A DNA stretch of 36,429 nt from Didymodactylos carnosus (GCA_905250885.1 CAJNOQ010001075.1:1-36429); one strand, 5' to 3'; positions 22,701-33,807 are shown, numbered from the stretch's first letter. Translations and numbers: made by a program. Notes: generated by a model from the sequence alone, not told the origin.

Positions 22701-25700
22701 TCAAGTCAAAAGTGAGAGGAAATGTTTCTATCCGTTTTTCTTTTGTTTTTTCTCATATCTCATCAAATAAGGTAACTACAGTGAAAAGAACAAGAAAAAA
22801 AAAATTTTGTTTCTTCACTCAATTAATCTGAAGACAATATGTGTTATGCATCGAAAGCTCGCTAATAAATAAATATTTTTCATTTAATTAAAAATGATTT
22901 TCAATGAAGTTTTATATTTAGTTTTTTTTTTTCTCAAATCAAACTAGACTTGACTTTCTCAGCTCTGAAAAGATCAAATTACCTTGTTCGACGTAATAAT
23001 TAACAAATTCTTTCATAATAACGGGTGCTATTGAATCAAAACGTCCTTTTAATATATAGGGTTCTAAACATTGTAAATAAATTCCATGTGCTATACTGTC
23101 TTTTGAAAATAGATCATATATTTGTCCGTATAATAAACCGAGACGATCCATTGATAAACAATAATCAATTGTTCGTGGTAATACTTTTCTATAATGTTGT
23201 TTTAATAAATCAATTTTACCATGTTGTGGACAATCAAAATTTAACGCTAATTTTAAATAAGAATTTAATAATGATACCATTTTATCACTTATACATTGAT
23301 GACGTTTTTCTTGATCAATTGGTAAACCTAAAATAAAATTATCTGTTAAATACACATCTCATTATCTCGTGTTAATCATTCCTTTTTTTTTAGTTAATTC
23401 TAACTCTCTATCGTCGATATATTTTATAAAATGTTTCTAATTATCGATACTTTACCTGTCAAACCTTTCGCTTTTCCAATGTACATTGAATAGCCTAATT
23501 CTAATGCTTGTTCATATTGATTTTTTCCATTTTCAATAAAATAATCAATACGTTCATTCCAATCTCGTAGTTGAAGTTCATACAAAATAGTTGTACCTAA
23601 TAGAAATATACATCCTTGATTTGTAATAATCGTAGAATAACATGCATTTTGTCCAGCTAATGCCAAAGCACAACTAACATTTCCACCAGTTGCCAAAGAT
23701 TTGAAGAATGCTGTATTATAAACAAGTTGACAATAAGATAACGATATACATTCTAATTGTTCTTCCGAACGTTGATCACTAAGTACAAAATAAATAGAAT
23801 AATAAATAAAAATGTTGTAGAGAAACTTACATAATATGTAAACGTTCAGATATATCAAATAAAGCAAATACACGTGCATTTAACCAACAAAATGATTTAA
23901 TATGATAATCAACAGTGATCTGTTTCAATTGAGTTATATGCACTTCATCGTCACGAATATGTTGAATCTATAAATAAAATAAAAATTATCTACAACTAAT
24001 ATATGAAGCAAGATGTCGAATATTATTACTTGAAAAAAAGTACATTGTTTATCTCTAACAGCTGCTAATACGGGATCAATACATTGTGTTTCATTTCCAA
24101 TATTAATAATAATAAATTGCCATTTAAGTATGGGTAACGTTGATGAATTTCCTAACATTCGATGAATATGCAATATTTTAACTTGTCCATGTGATTTCAA
24201 TGAAATAATAAATAGTTTTGTAAATGTTGCTAAAGCAACAATATACATCGACTTTAATGGATGTTGTTTTAATTTTTCAGTAGTTTCGGCAAATACTAAT
24301 GGTTCAATACAGCATACTTCTCCTCGACTACCGCTAAATAAACATTTTGATTGATAACCACGCTTAATATGTCGAGTAAATTGCATAACATAAACACTTC
24401 CACCACTATCACTAAATAAAGCGATGGTTGGATCGTGTGTAAATTTAACATGTAATACAGCTGTGTTAGGTGAATGACAATCGGATATATTTCGTAATAG
24501 TTTTCCATTCGTACAATCATACATATGAATACGTCCTCTAGCATAACCTACTAATAAACGTGTACAATCATAATTGAAGCTTAATGCTGATACGGCACCA
24601 TTTAAATTCATTGTCGCATTTAAACAATATTTTAATGTTTGTGCTCTATGTTCAAATATGAGTACACAACTTTTTGTTGTACCAATGGCTAAAAGACGAT
24701 TTAAAATTACATCAATACTTGTAGGATTTCCATAACTTGTACGTTCTATACATGATTGAACTTGATTCGATATTGTATTTAACTCATTTATTTTTATTAA
24801 TGAACCATGATTTGTTTGAACATGTTTAGGAATATCGAATTGAGGATCATCAAGTACTGAACTTGATGGAGATTCTTGTTGAATTTTAAATAATGAAGAA
24901 TTATAATCATTTGTTAGTAAAGAATCAAAGGATGAAGATGATTGTTGAGATGATAGAAATCCATTAACATTCGACGGATAGATATTCGAGTTAACTGATG
25001 ATGTATCAGATTTATTGTGATTGCTGTATGATAGATGATTTTGTTGCTGTTCATTTAATATACTTTCTAAACTTGGCAAATAATCTAACTGTGGAATATC
25101 AAATTCTTTATCATCAATTTGTAATAAATCAAAATCTATTAAGGATGATGTTGAATTGCTAAAATGATCATCACCCGTTGTATCGTCCATTAAAACCGTG
25201 AACGGTGTTGATGAAGTTTCTTTCAAGTCACTGAAATAGAAAAACAACAGTTATCTGACTGAAATTTTGATCACTAACAAGGTATAAACTAGTTTCGTAC
25301 TGAGATTTTTCTAAAAAAGAGGAATTAAGAAGAAGGAATCGCAAAGTCCTAAGAAGATGTAAATCCTACGCCCAAAACACTAATTTGACATAATAGATGA
25401 GTACAACAGAATTTGACTATATCTTGACACAAAGGGAGTACTCTAGTATCTTTTGAAAATTTTTATTTTACAAAATTGAGTGGAAGAAAAGAAAGTACCA
25501 GACACATGTTAGCGAGAACGAATGGAATCTCTTGAATTCGAAATGTGCAAGCTATTTATATAGGATGAATAGAGAGTGAGAGAAAATTTTAGCTGCTTTT
25601 ACGAAATTATCAAAAAATATTCTTGGCGCCAACCCTGGGTAAAATCATTTTTAGTCCTAGTCCCGGTCCTCCCATACCTACACGACAGACAGTGATTGGA

Positions 25701-26887
25701 AGATACAGTTAGTGGAAATGTGTTCGTACGATGGAGGACGAAAAATTTGTAATGAAAAAAAAATCGCCATTACCTCCTAAAAGAAGAAGAATATAGGAAG
25801 ATTTCTTTTTTATCATTAGATAGCAAGTCTCAGCTTTATTCCTTGTTAACAACAGATTTTTATCTAAAATTCTTCTATCAAAAGATAGAATATTAAGTTT
25901 GATCTGCTTTTTTCGCGCAATAAGCGTTCGTACGATCACTTTTCCACTTCTATTTGGATGTGTATTGAACAGATAGAATTTTTGTTTATATACCGTTCGA
26001 AAGAGCAAAGTCTGGACTATACGATGAAAAAAAGAAATTATCAAAAATAGCTGACGGATAAAAATTGTGTTTTTAATTAATTAGTCAAATTTTACATAAA
26101 AAATTGTTGGGCCTATCTAAAACTCATCCAAAATACCTAACTTTAAATAGATCATTGGCTAGCGCTTGAAAAACTTCATGTATCTGTTATGGGTTAATTG
26201 CAATAATATAAGATGAGCTGTGTTACGTTAATCCTGTTCAACAGGCTTTTACATCTACATTGTGCGAACACACACAGAAAGAAAAAACAAAAGAGAGGAA
26301 TATTGTTCTATGTTATGTAAAAGCCTGTTGAATAGAATGATGACCCTCATCTCATTAATTATTTTTAACGTAAAATAGCTCATCTTGTATTATTGCAATT
26401 AAACCATAACAGACACATGCAGTTTTTCAAGCGCTAGCCAATGATCTATTTAAAGTTAGTTATTTAATATTTACATTTTATTTTCACATACCAAATACAG
26501 AACTACTAGTGACTTGGTATGCAGGGATAAGAAGTGTCTATCGATCACAAAAATACTTATAGTGTAATAAGGGCCCAGGTCACATTGTAACAATCACCAC
26601 AACAACAGACGGTACTATGTGAAAGATAAGAACCAACGTATGATGACTAAGCCTTTAAAAAGGCTCTTTGATTAAACATTGTTCTAAAACCAGCCAAAGT
26701 TGTCCATTTTTTATCAAAAAGGAGAAAATGGGTAAAAGGAGGAGAAAATTTTATTTAGGAGAAAAAGAGAGGAAAGGAGGATGATGCAAGTATAACGAAT
26801 TGCTCGGCTCAATATTCATAGATAAAACCCAAATAGTGAGTGCCTAGAAAAGAAGACTCACTTTTGTTCAACGGTTATTTCTGTCAT
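13753..26887 (-). CDS. VPS8: VPS8, CORVET tethering-complex subunit
   Basis: Proposed exons: 26887-26862, 25230-24030, 23967-23831, 23778-23456, 23327-22983, 22623-22426, 21316-20874, 15755-15312, 15255-14685 and 14552-13753. All phases join to 1496 codons (about 1495 aa, close to the animal family's ~1430). The first exon is the least certain; ATG at 25190 would give 1473 aa. In order: an acidic N-terminus with IDDKEFDIPQLD and LPSLESILNEQ; a WD40-type propeller (SALSFNYDCTRLLVGYARG, HVKFTHDPTIALFSDSGGSV, LFSGSRGEVCCIEPL); LVYNTAFFKSLATGGNVS; a long alpha-solenoid (FARQLSKP, LLHFNTRDFFNLL); and a RING-H2 at residues about 1312-1372 with CxxC, CGHIFHTSC and CPEC. Known role: VPS8 is the Rab5-binding CORVET subunit that tethers early endosomes; in yeast it is an effector of Vps21. 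Oddities: one 5.1-kb intron (15756-20873) hosts a gene on the other strand, and two other introns exceed 1 kb. The C-terminal tail is a Thr/Asn-rich low-complexity stretch. Confidence 0.95.
15878..16388. mobile_element. Fold-back MITE in VPS8 intron, ~75-bp inverted ends
   Basis: The left end TTATTGCCTAAAA (15878 on) and right end TTTTAGGCAATAA (to 16388) are reverse complements. The similarity continues inward through AGAGAAAATCTTATTT and GTTAGATAACGC to about 15955 and 16311. The roughly 350-bp centre has no gene; a 63-codon frame there is not protein-like. The TTA at each tip may be or include the target duplication. Confidence 0.7.
16724..20030 (+). CDS. Thioredoxin-fold protein with N-terminal lipidation motif (nested gene)
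   Basis: Exons 16724-17855, 18515-18661, 18719-18829 and 19348-20030 join in phase 1 at every junction, giving 690 aa. If the first intron is not spliced, the frame ends at 17896 (390 aa), and an AATAAA at 18063 could serve that form. The start MGASCC fits N-myristoylation at Gly2 plus palmitoylation at Cys5/Cys6, so membrane anchoring is inferred. A Lys-rich stretch (residues 15-41) follows. Residues about 165-265 form a thioredoxin fold: VVLFHGKYCPYSRKVIPVF with CPYS at 192-195 in place of the usual CGPC, then LYEVDVENA, then REIPAIMCF with the cis-proline at 236. A single active-site cysteine suggests a monothiol or binding rather than disulfide-reductase role. The C-terminal 313 residues are polar and unassigned. 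Two short segments, EYYLLILDNGEILPS near residue 355 and EYYTILDNCVYYSGW near the end, look alike and may be a duplicated small domain. The gene lies wholly in a VPS8 intron on the opposite strand. No known family name is assigned. Confidence 0.75.
18017..18146 (+). repeat. 30-bp stem-loop around an AATAAA
   Basis: The left arm 18017-18046 (…TAAGAAGAAAACATAATC…) and right arm 18117-18146 (…ATTATGTTTTCTTCTTAG…) are near-perfect reverse complements. The 70-nt loop holds AATAAA at 18063-18068. It lies in the first intron of the nested gene, or in the 3' UTR of its unspliced form. Confidence 0.6.
20251..20256 (+). promoter_or_regulatory. Possible polyadenylation signal of nested gene
   Basis: AATAAA on the plus strand about 220 nt after the TAA at 20030 and about 620 nt before the VPS8 donor side of the intron. 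Confidence 0.4.
21317..22425 (-). other. 1.1-kb VPS8 intron without gene
   Basis: This lies between the exons encoding …FVENN and GTYSEKIITIG. It contains two open stretches (about 21625-21852 and 21907-22134, minus strand) and several GTAC/AGTACTG motifs. Nothing resembles a known protein. It is probably decayed transposon sequence. Confidence 0.5.
25231..26861 (-). other. 1.6-kb first intron of VPS8 (or its upstream region)
   Basis: If the short first exon 26887-26862 is right, this is an intron from GTGAGT (26861) to TTTCAG (25231). Splicing gives an in-frame MTEITVEQN|DLKETSS join. It contains a fold-back element at about 26135-26458 and otherwise non-coding AT-rich sequence. If the start is ATG 25190, it is promoter and 5' UTR. 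Confidence 0.5.
26135..26458. mobile_element. Fold-back element with ~120-bp inverted arms
   Basis: The left arm, about 26135-26254, and right arm, about 26307-26458, are reverse complements with small indels. Shared blocks are CTAACTTTAAATAGATCATTG, GCTAGCGCTTGAAAAACT, TTGCAATAATA and ACAGGCTTTTACAT. The spacer is about 55 bp. No coding capacity. The tips are CTAACTTT / AAAGTTAG; a target duplication is not clear. Confidence 0.75.
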
Positions 26888-26902
26888 ACGTTTCGGACAG
26901 CT
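26888..26902 (-). promoter_or_regulatory. Acceptor AG 13 nt before the proposed VPS8 start
   Basis: On the minus strand a TTTTTCAAATGTAG acceptor ends at 26901, leaving a 13-nt leader before ATG at 26887. It may receive a spliced leader or close a 5' UTR intron. Confidence 0.35.
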
Positions 26903-27916
26903 ACATTTGAAAAATGGAATAGACAAAATGTTTTAATAAGCATATCTAAAAATAAAATACATAACATGTGAAAAAATGTCCAATTTATTTCTTATTTCTT
27001 TCTCATCACTTTACAATTGTTAAGGTAAGAGTCAGGATTGAAACTAACGTTCTTAGCGCATAGAATGCTGCATTCATTTCATTTTCTCTAGTTGTATCAA
27101 TACTAGATATTGTCGTTCAAACATTCCATCACAAAATGGCTCGTTTTATTACGTGTTTAGTTACTAGTATCTGGAGTATGCCTTCTTTTTTTTTCTACTA
27201 CTTCTACAATAATGGAATAGATGTTTTGCAACAAATTTTCTGTTTAAATCTGAATGAGATAAATTTTTAGCTAAAACATTACAAATTTTCTTAGATGAAA
27301 CAGCGATAAGTTTTCGAAGTCAACTTATGATCAAAATCGAACTTCTGACCTTGTTTTTTGTTTATTTTCCATTGAAATTTTTCACCAAAAAAGAGTACCA
27401 AATAGCGGGGACGAATAGCGGTTAACGATTGTACTTCCATATATATCATACAAGTTAAAAACTTTAGCCGTAGGAATTGAGTTCTACGCCCATCTCTAAT
27501 AACAAAAACGATAAAAGAATGAAATAACGATGAGATTAATTAAAGATAAAAGCGTACCAATACAAATACAAATACAGAAAATACATGCACAAAAAAAAAA
27601 ACATCTGAACAACTCGAAATGAATGAGATTGAATAAAAGATATGGCAACAAAAAAAAATTGAGAATGTTTTGTAAGAATAAAAAGAACTACTGCTCAAAC
27701 AAAATAAATAGCTAACACTCGATAGATTTAAAATATCTGAGTATAAATTGAATATCTGCCGACTATGTAGTATAGAAGAGACAACAGTGATTAAAACTAC
27801 AATACATACAGTAGAAAGTGTAAAACTATTTTATTGTTTTATTTTCAAAGAAAAAAACATCACTCGCACAGAAAAGTAATAAGAGAACGAACAAAAGTTT
27901 TTAATAACCCTAACTA
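26903..27916. other. Non-coding between VPS8 5' end and Q/N-rich gene 3' end
   Basis: AT-rich with long A runs and no open frame of interest. Two AATAAA signals on the minus strand (27838-27843 and 27830-27835) lie about 75-85 nt after the stop of the Q/N-rich gene and probably end its transcript. Confidence 0.5.
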
Positions 27917-29129
27917 TTATCTGTTGTACGAATTCAAATTACTTGGATAAGATTGAGCTGAAGACATTGGCGATGATGGCGAATAATGTTGTTGTGATGG
28001 TTGTTGATATGATGAATGAATATTCGAAATTGACTGTGATGTGTGAACACTGTTACTAACCGGAATATTCGAAGGTGACGGATTATTGTTATTATTGTTA
28101 TAACCATTTGCTTTTCGTTGTGAATAATTATCCATATCTGAACGATTTTCTGAATAACATACATTCCAATTAAAAATCAGATTTTATTGAAATTTTAGGT
28201 TTTTTCATCACTCATATAAATGTCAGAACAGAAATTGAAAGCGATGGCCACTTTGGATGCGAGATAATAAGATGAAGTGATTATCTCAGCATTTTTACTT
28301 ACTTCTGTTATGGTATTGTTGATCTTGTTGTTTGTCACCCGTTTGGTTTTGCTGATAATATTGTTGTTGACGATAGTACGATTGTTGTGAAGGACCACTA
28401 TCTCTTCGTTGTGTCGGTGGAGATGGTTGAACGCCTCTTTGCTCCCATCTTGGTCCATTGCCAGATCGAAAATACAATCGATTTTGTTGTTGTTGTTGTT
28501 GAGGAACATAGTCTGAATTATAATGACGAATTTGTCTACCAGAAAATCCACTGCCTTGTGGTCGATTTGAATGTTGTGGTAATTGCTGATGATATTGCGA
28601 GTGTTGCGGTTGTGACTGTGACTGTGACTGGTTTTCTCGATAAGGAATGCTTGCACAAACATTATCCCAAACTAGAACATAAAAAATAGGGTATTATTCA
28701 CAAAGTGTCAACAGAGAAAAATGTAATGATAGACAATCTACTTGAAATTGTTAAACGTTATTTTCCGGCGAAACATTTTTAAAAGACGCAATCAGGATGT
28801 ATGCTATTTCGATTCATACCTGTTTGAAGATATTGCACGATTTGATCGTAATTTTTGAAACCAAATTTGTCATTTGAATATTCTGTTTGAGAATTTTTTC
28901 TTGACGGTCGTTGTTCCTGCTGCATTTGTATACGACTTTGTTCACTAAAACCGTATGAATGTGACGTATTTTTTATTTGATCAAAGTCTGTATTCAGTCA
29001 CCTGTCATTATAATATTGAAAAGTTTTTTCGCCATCCATTGAATTTGGTGTCGATTGCGCTGAACGTTTAGATGAACTTGAATTTCGACGATCACCCAAA
29101 TCTTCTACAAAGTTTGATGATGCTGACAT
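27917..29129 (-). CDS. Q/N/S-rich low-complexity protein, 284 aa, family unknown
   Basis: Four exons, 29129-29002, 28944-28820, 28671-28303 and 28149-27917, join in phase to 285 codons including TAA. The N-terminus (MSASSNFVEDLGDRRNSSSS) is Ser-rich and basic. The best-ordered part is residues about 70-100, with KFGFKNYDQIVQYLQTVWDN followed by VCASIPYREN. After that the protein is dominated by Gln (including a run of six), Asn, Ser, Tyr and Pro, with several RG/RQ pairs such as RSGNGPRWEQRG. This composition is prion-like and typical of RNA-binding or condensate-forming proteins, but no RNA-binding domain is present. The short helix-like core faintly recalls MCRIP-type corepressor proteins; this is only a guess. 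A TTTTGTTTTAG acceptor 21 nt before the ATG supports the start. Exon structure is good; function is unknown. Confidence 0.75.
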
Positions 29130-30229
29130 AATTGTGTTCCGTTAAATGATCTAAAACAAAACCAAGAGATTAAGAAAAATTATTTGGATATAGCAGAATT
29201 AATAATAAGAATCAATCATATACGAGCAATTATTAAAACTGCAATTCTTCTCAGAAAAGTTTGGAGCAAATACCATCTGTTAACATGCTGCTGATTTTAC
29301 TGAATAAAAAACGTTCATCATTTTTATTAGTTAGCTACAAAGTTCGTTGCTAGATATCAACATCGTTCGTGAGCGATTAAGAGTTTATAATCTATCAAAT
29401 ATTGTAAAGAACTCCTCAAGTAGAGGAGTAAGGAGTTCAAAACAATCACTGGTGACTCCAATGGTAAAGATTACATTTATTGGATAATGTAGCTTTGATA
29501 AGTCAGGAATATATAATTTGAAGCTAAGCCTTCATGAGCCTTTTTATCCTAGCTGTTTCTAACAAATAGAAAAAAGAAGCATAGGTCTTTAGTGATACTT
29601 TCCTTTCCATCTTCGTGAATCTTCCTTCTATGAACTCATTTATAATCATCTCACTCAGTTATTATCGCATAAGGGATTTGAGAAAATTGGTACACATCGT
29701 TTTATGGAATATTAGCCTACAGAATTCTCCGATACAGATCATCTGGCGCTTTTTCTGCTACTGAAACACGTAGAAAAAGAAAACAAAAGATATGTAGGTG
29801 AAAAGCTAACATCTCAAAACCAGAAATAAAATAAAACTTTACTCGATGTTTCAGAATTTCTTCATTAGACGGAATTTTTGGCGTATGGGAGAGCTTGTCT
29901 TTCGAAATGGTTTTCATTCATTTCGTTGATCAGTACCGCTAAGATAAATGATCAAATTGCTCTTATTACGTACTCTATTTGAAGGATTCTTTAAACTAAG
30001 ATACGGCCACTGGTAGATGTCGCTAGCATTCCGTTTTGTTTTTGAGTAATTTAATCACACAATCTGTGGATATCAATATATCCAAGAGTTAAAAAATAGA
30101 ACTATACGTATTCAATTGGTTACGTGAATTAAATTTAGTGTTAGTGAATTAAATTTAATCAAAGATCAACTGAGATTCTATTTTTTTTGATCTAATAAAG
30201 TTACTGAGATATTCACCGAAGTCCACTGT
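29130..30229. other. Upstream of Q/N-rich gene; one weak small frame
   Basis: A 66-codon minus-strand frame at 29917-29717 begins MKTISKDKLSHTPKIPSNEE and then runs into a hydrophobic stretch that could be an intron (GTAAAG … TTTCAG). No splice choice gave a convincing protein. A small perfect-stem hairpin, GAACTCCTCAAG … GGAGTTC, lies at 29410-29439. Nothing else was recognised. Confidence 0.3.
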
Positions 30230-30330
30230 GTGTTTTTCTTGCCTCATTCGCGACGCGAACGCGGTTCTCGCGCTACGACGACTTTACAATCACGTAACTC
30301 ACGCTGCGATCGCTAAAATATCGCGTTTGG

Positions 30331-30407
30331 GTTCTTCTACAGATTGATCACACCCCCTACTGTGGTGTGTGTGGAGTGTGAGTGTGCGATCGACCTGTAG
30401 AAGTACC
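30331..30407. repeat. Hairpin with ~25-bp arms in CpG-rich patch
   Basis: TTCTTCTACAG-ATTGATCACAC and GTGTGCGATCGACCTGTAGAAG are inverted with a few mismatches. The surrounding 30240-30420 is much richer in CG dinucleotides (GCGACGCGAACGCGG) than the rest of the window. Confidence 0.5.
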
Positions 30408-30499
30408 TTTTGCTTACCGCGATCTGTTCAAATAACGAAACCGTGCCATGAGTCATGGTCCATGACTCGCTATAGTGACCCATGTAGTCAAAATCGGCC

Positions 30500-31120
30500 A
30501 TAAATCGACGTTTTTTTAGCGATTACTCAGCCGCTTTATCGTGCGCTTAATCGTCAATGAAATCGGCGATTTTACTGATTAGTAGCTATTAATCGGCCAA
30601 TTGATAGTATAACAGTCAAGAAGGCTCCTCGGTTCAAAGCTGACTCAAATCGAAGCAATGAGTCAGCTCTGAGGAAAATACAGAGAACACTCTTGACAAC
30701 TCCAGTTTAAGCTAAACTCCAAAGATAATCTGAAAAGAAGAACATTTCTCGTTGAAATCGTGTTTCTTATATACTTACTCTATTGCAGAATAAAACGATG
30801 AATAACAAAAAACCATTTAATGGCTTAAAATCAACGATTAATCGCAATTAATTGACCATTACTAAAAAAAAAACAGAAAAATCACCCGGATCTCTAATTA
30901 ATCATAATTAATCTGAGATGTTTTTAAGACTGGCGATATATCCGTGATTTTTAACAACTGGGGATTTTTCATGCAAGCCGATTAATCGTCTAATCAGTTG
31001 TTAAAAATCGCCAATATATCGCAATTTATGGACGATTACAGTCAAAATTGCGATTAATTGGCAATTTTGTTGCTAATCGCAAGTAATCGTCAAGAATGGA
31101 GCAATTTTAACGACATGAAG
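30500..31120. repeat. Array of degenerate GATTAATCG motifs with internal hairpin
   Basis: The palindromic word CGATTAATCG and variants (ATTAATCGGCC, GCGATTAATTGG, CTAATCGCAAGTAATCG) recur more than ten times in about 600 bases. An inverted pair is clear: 30933-30960 (GCGATATATCCGTGA…) and 30996-31022 (…AATCGCCAATATATCGC), with 28-bp arms. This is repeat-derived DNA of unknown type. Confidence 0.55.
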
Positions 31121-32879
31121 ACTGTCGTTCAGACAAGGTTTTTAGTTAAGTTTTGAAACCATGCCGCGATCGTCAATTTCTCTTAGTCTCGCCGTGAGTC
31201 TTAAAATATCTCTAGCGGCCAGAAAAATTTTTGTTATTTGAGCAAGAATTTTCTAAAGTCGCGCTGAGACTGGCGAATCGCTCGGCGGGTTTTTGTTACT
31301 CCCAAGAGCGGATTTTATACGTTTTAGCACGACTCACGATATGCTGTAAATTAAACAGACGGTAGAACTTAAAATGAAGATTAATTCACAGACGATTTTA
31401 AGTTCGATCTAGTAAGCTTTTGCTTAAATTAACTATTTTGATTGTCCTCAATTATATTATATTCTATTCTCTTATGTTACTTCTGGTCAGGAAAAAAGAA
31501 AAAAACACGTGCATAAAAAAGCACGTGCTATAAGTTCTGCGCATCGTTTCACCGTTGTTCTTTTTCAGCATATGATCATGGGAGAGATATATAGACTTAT
31601 CATTTCTTCTATTTATAGCACAGTGTGAAGAGCTTTTTTAAGTGCAATTTTTGCGCAGTTTATCGCTGCTTTTTCGTTTTTCTGAAGAAAATATTATAAT
31701 CAAAGGTGTATAATTAACATAAGATAAGTACACAGCAATTGTAATGGGAATTTTGGTTGGCAGAGATAATTTCTTCTTATAATATTGTTTAGTCACAAAG
31801 TTAAACTTCGCTCAAGTACTTAGAAAAGCCAGTAGGGTTCATCATCCTCAGAAAATGTACGAAGTATAAAGGCTTTTTCTGCATGTATATAGGCTCTATT
31901 AAACATGCTGAATGTGCAACGATCGCAAAGTAAAAATGCACAACAGTGAGAAATGCATGTAAAAGATTGATGTCATATTTCTATATGATTCGACGCGACA
32001 ATAGCAGCGAATGCACCACGATCGCGCTTGACAACCGAAAATGTCGCATAGTTACTCTTAAAGTGCGACAAGACCGCGACCGCAGAAATCTTATTTCGCG
32101 AGTCTTACAGCGAATGTATTGTGCAATCTCACCGAGAATTTTCTTAGCGACTCGTGTCGCGAATGGGCTCAAGGAAGTTGACTTGGAACTAAAATCCGAA
32201 TAAAACTTGTCTGTAAATTTTTGCAACAGGTCTGCACAGATTCTGCTATCTGAGTAGAATCCACAGCCGACAATTTGAACTCGGTACGTGGACATGTGCG
32301 ATAAAAATGATACGAAAGCCTCTAAACACTATTTTTATAGGTTTTCGTTTGCGCTTTTAAATATATGAAAATGGATTTTATCTGAAAGCCAGGGTTTTTG
32401 AAAAGCCTGCAACTCAGACCGGACTATTTACGCATCTTTATGCTGCGTGTAAAGATGCATCACAAGTAGAAGGGTATTCTGTGAAAGTTTCATTGGGTTT
32501 GGAGTTTCTCCAAAGTTCGCGCACTCATTATACTGAATACATCTTTTCAGACAACACTTAGCGCAGATAGAAAAATTATTTTTTGCGACGCGAAAAGGCC
32601 AAAATAAAAACTTTTTTTAGGATTCGATAGAGCCTGAAGTCTAGTTTCAGAATATGTATAATTTGTTTGAGAACACTTTGCACGTTCGAGAAAAAATCCT
32701 ACACATCACGTTTTCAACCTCAGTTTCATGCTGCCTTTTTCCGATAGAATATGAAAGCCACGATAATGATTTTTATGCCATCTAATAGGCCATCAATCAT
32801 AGTATATTTGACATTATTAAAATTTAGAAAAATCTCACTTTCGTTTTTCCACCTAATGTCTGCATGGTTGCCCATTGTG
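31121..32879. other. Non-coding; repeat-like, no gene recognised
   Basis: Overlapping open frames on both strands at 31946-32295 lie in a CG-rich patch (CGACGCGACA … CGTGTCGCG) and look like repeat rather than protein. No splice-supported gene was found. Confidence 0.4.
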
Positions 32880-33105
32880 GAATCTGCATGCAGATTGTAG
32901 ACAAGATTTGTAACAGATTCAGTGCAGAATCTGCACAGATCTACTGCAGATTTTAGCAGAATTTTAACAGATTCTGTGCATTGTCTGCAAAGAATTTTGT
33001 CACAATTTGTAACAGATCTACGCAAGATTTTGTGCAAAACTTTGCCAAATTTCGAGCACACGTGAAGCAGATTTCCTCAAAATATCTGTTATAGATTCTG
33101 TAAAA
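32880..33105. repeat. Degenerate ~45-bp tandem repeat rich in AGATTCTGCA
   Basis: About three diverged units start with TTTGTAACAGATTCA, TTTTAACAGATTCTG and TTTGTAACAGATCTA, each followed by GCAgA/TCTGCA words. Single related words occur at about 32228 and 33090. It is an old minisatellite or nested repeat. Confidence 0.55.
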
Positions 33106-33807
33106 GGAATTCTGAATGCTCTGAAAAACTTTTCTTTATACAATTGAAATGCTAATCTCACCATGTTTTAACCGGTCTTCAGGAACATGATGCAATTAAT
33201 TCACTCAGTTAAAGCTTGAGCTCAAAATCACCACTCAGCAATTTATCCCATTCAGATTTGGTTCAAACTTTGCCAGATTGTAGAAGACACTTTAAAACAT
33301 ATGTGAAAACTTCTGGAGGTTTACGGACAGCTAGTTTTCGAGAAAAAAAATTTTGAAGTTTTTACGGCCTTTTTTGCTCACTTTTTAAAAATTTAATAAA
33401 ATTTTTACTTTTCAGTTTGAAACCTCGGTTTTGTAACCAATCCATAGGGCGCCTCGAGATGTATATATGAAAAGATTCTTGTCGTTCCGCGACAAGGTTT
33501 GCCGGAGAAATTCGGATTTGACCTTCAAAATGTTTTTTGGGAGCCAAAAGTGTGCGTTTTCGAAATCTTGCCTGTAGTTTCTCTGTGGGGAAGCATTTTG
33601 GAGCGGAAATGTGAGTGTAGAAGTTGTTTATCATGTTGTTTTCCATGGAATAATGCTTTTCTGTCGCTAAATTTCTTAGGGTCAGTCTTTCATGTTGAAA
33701 ATACTGAGACGCTGCACTGAGGAAAAAGGCGCTCAAATTTTTACGTTACTTTCTCTTTTCTTCTGATCCAGAAGATAGTTTTCAGAAAATCTTCAACTCA
33801 TAGAACA
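33106..33807. other. Non-coding repeat-like stretch
   Basis: Overlapping open frames on both strands (about 33362-33736) have no family features. The phrase TTTTCGAGAAAAAAAATTTTGAAG and similar A/T blocks suggest decayed transposon sequence. Confidence 0.35.

Noticed and set aside
23025-23336. 103-codon plus-strand frame
   Set aside because: It is antisense to the VPS8 exon 23327-22983, which carries clear family sequence.
24296-24544. 82-codon minus-strand frame within VPS8
   Set aside because: It is a shifted-frame shadow of the propeller-encoding exon 25230-24030.
28195-28689. Long frames on both strands over the Q/N-rich gene
   Set aside because: CAA/TTG-rich DNA stays open in several frames; only the spliced minus-strand model joins in phase across all exons.
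31946-32295. Overlapping 85- and 104-codon frames on opposite strands
   Set aside because: The CG-rich inverted patch keeps both strands open, and neither reads like a protein.
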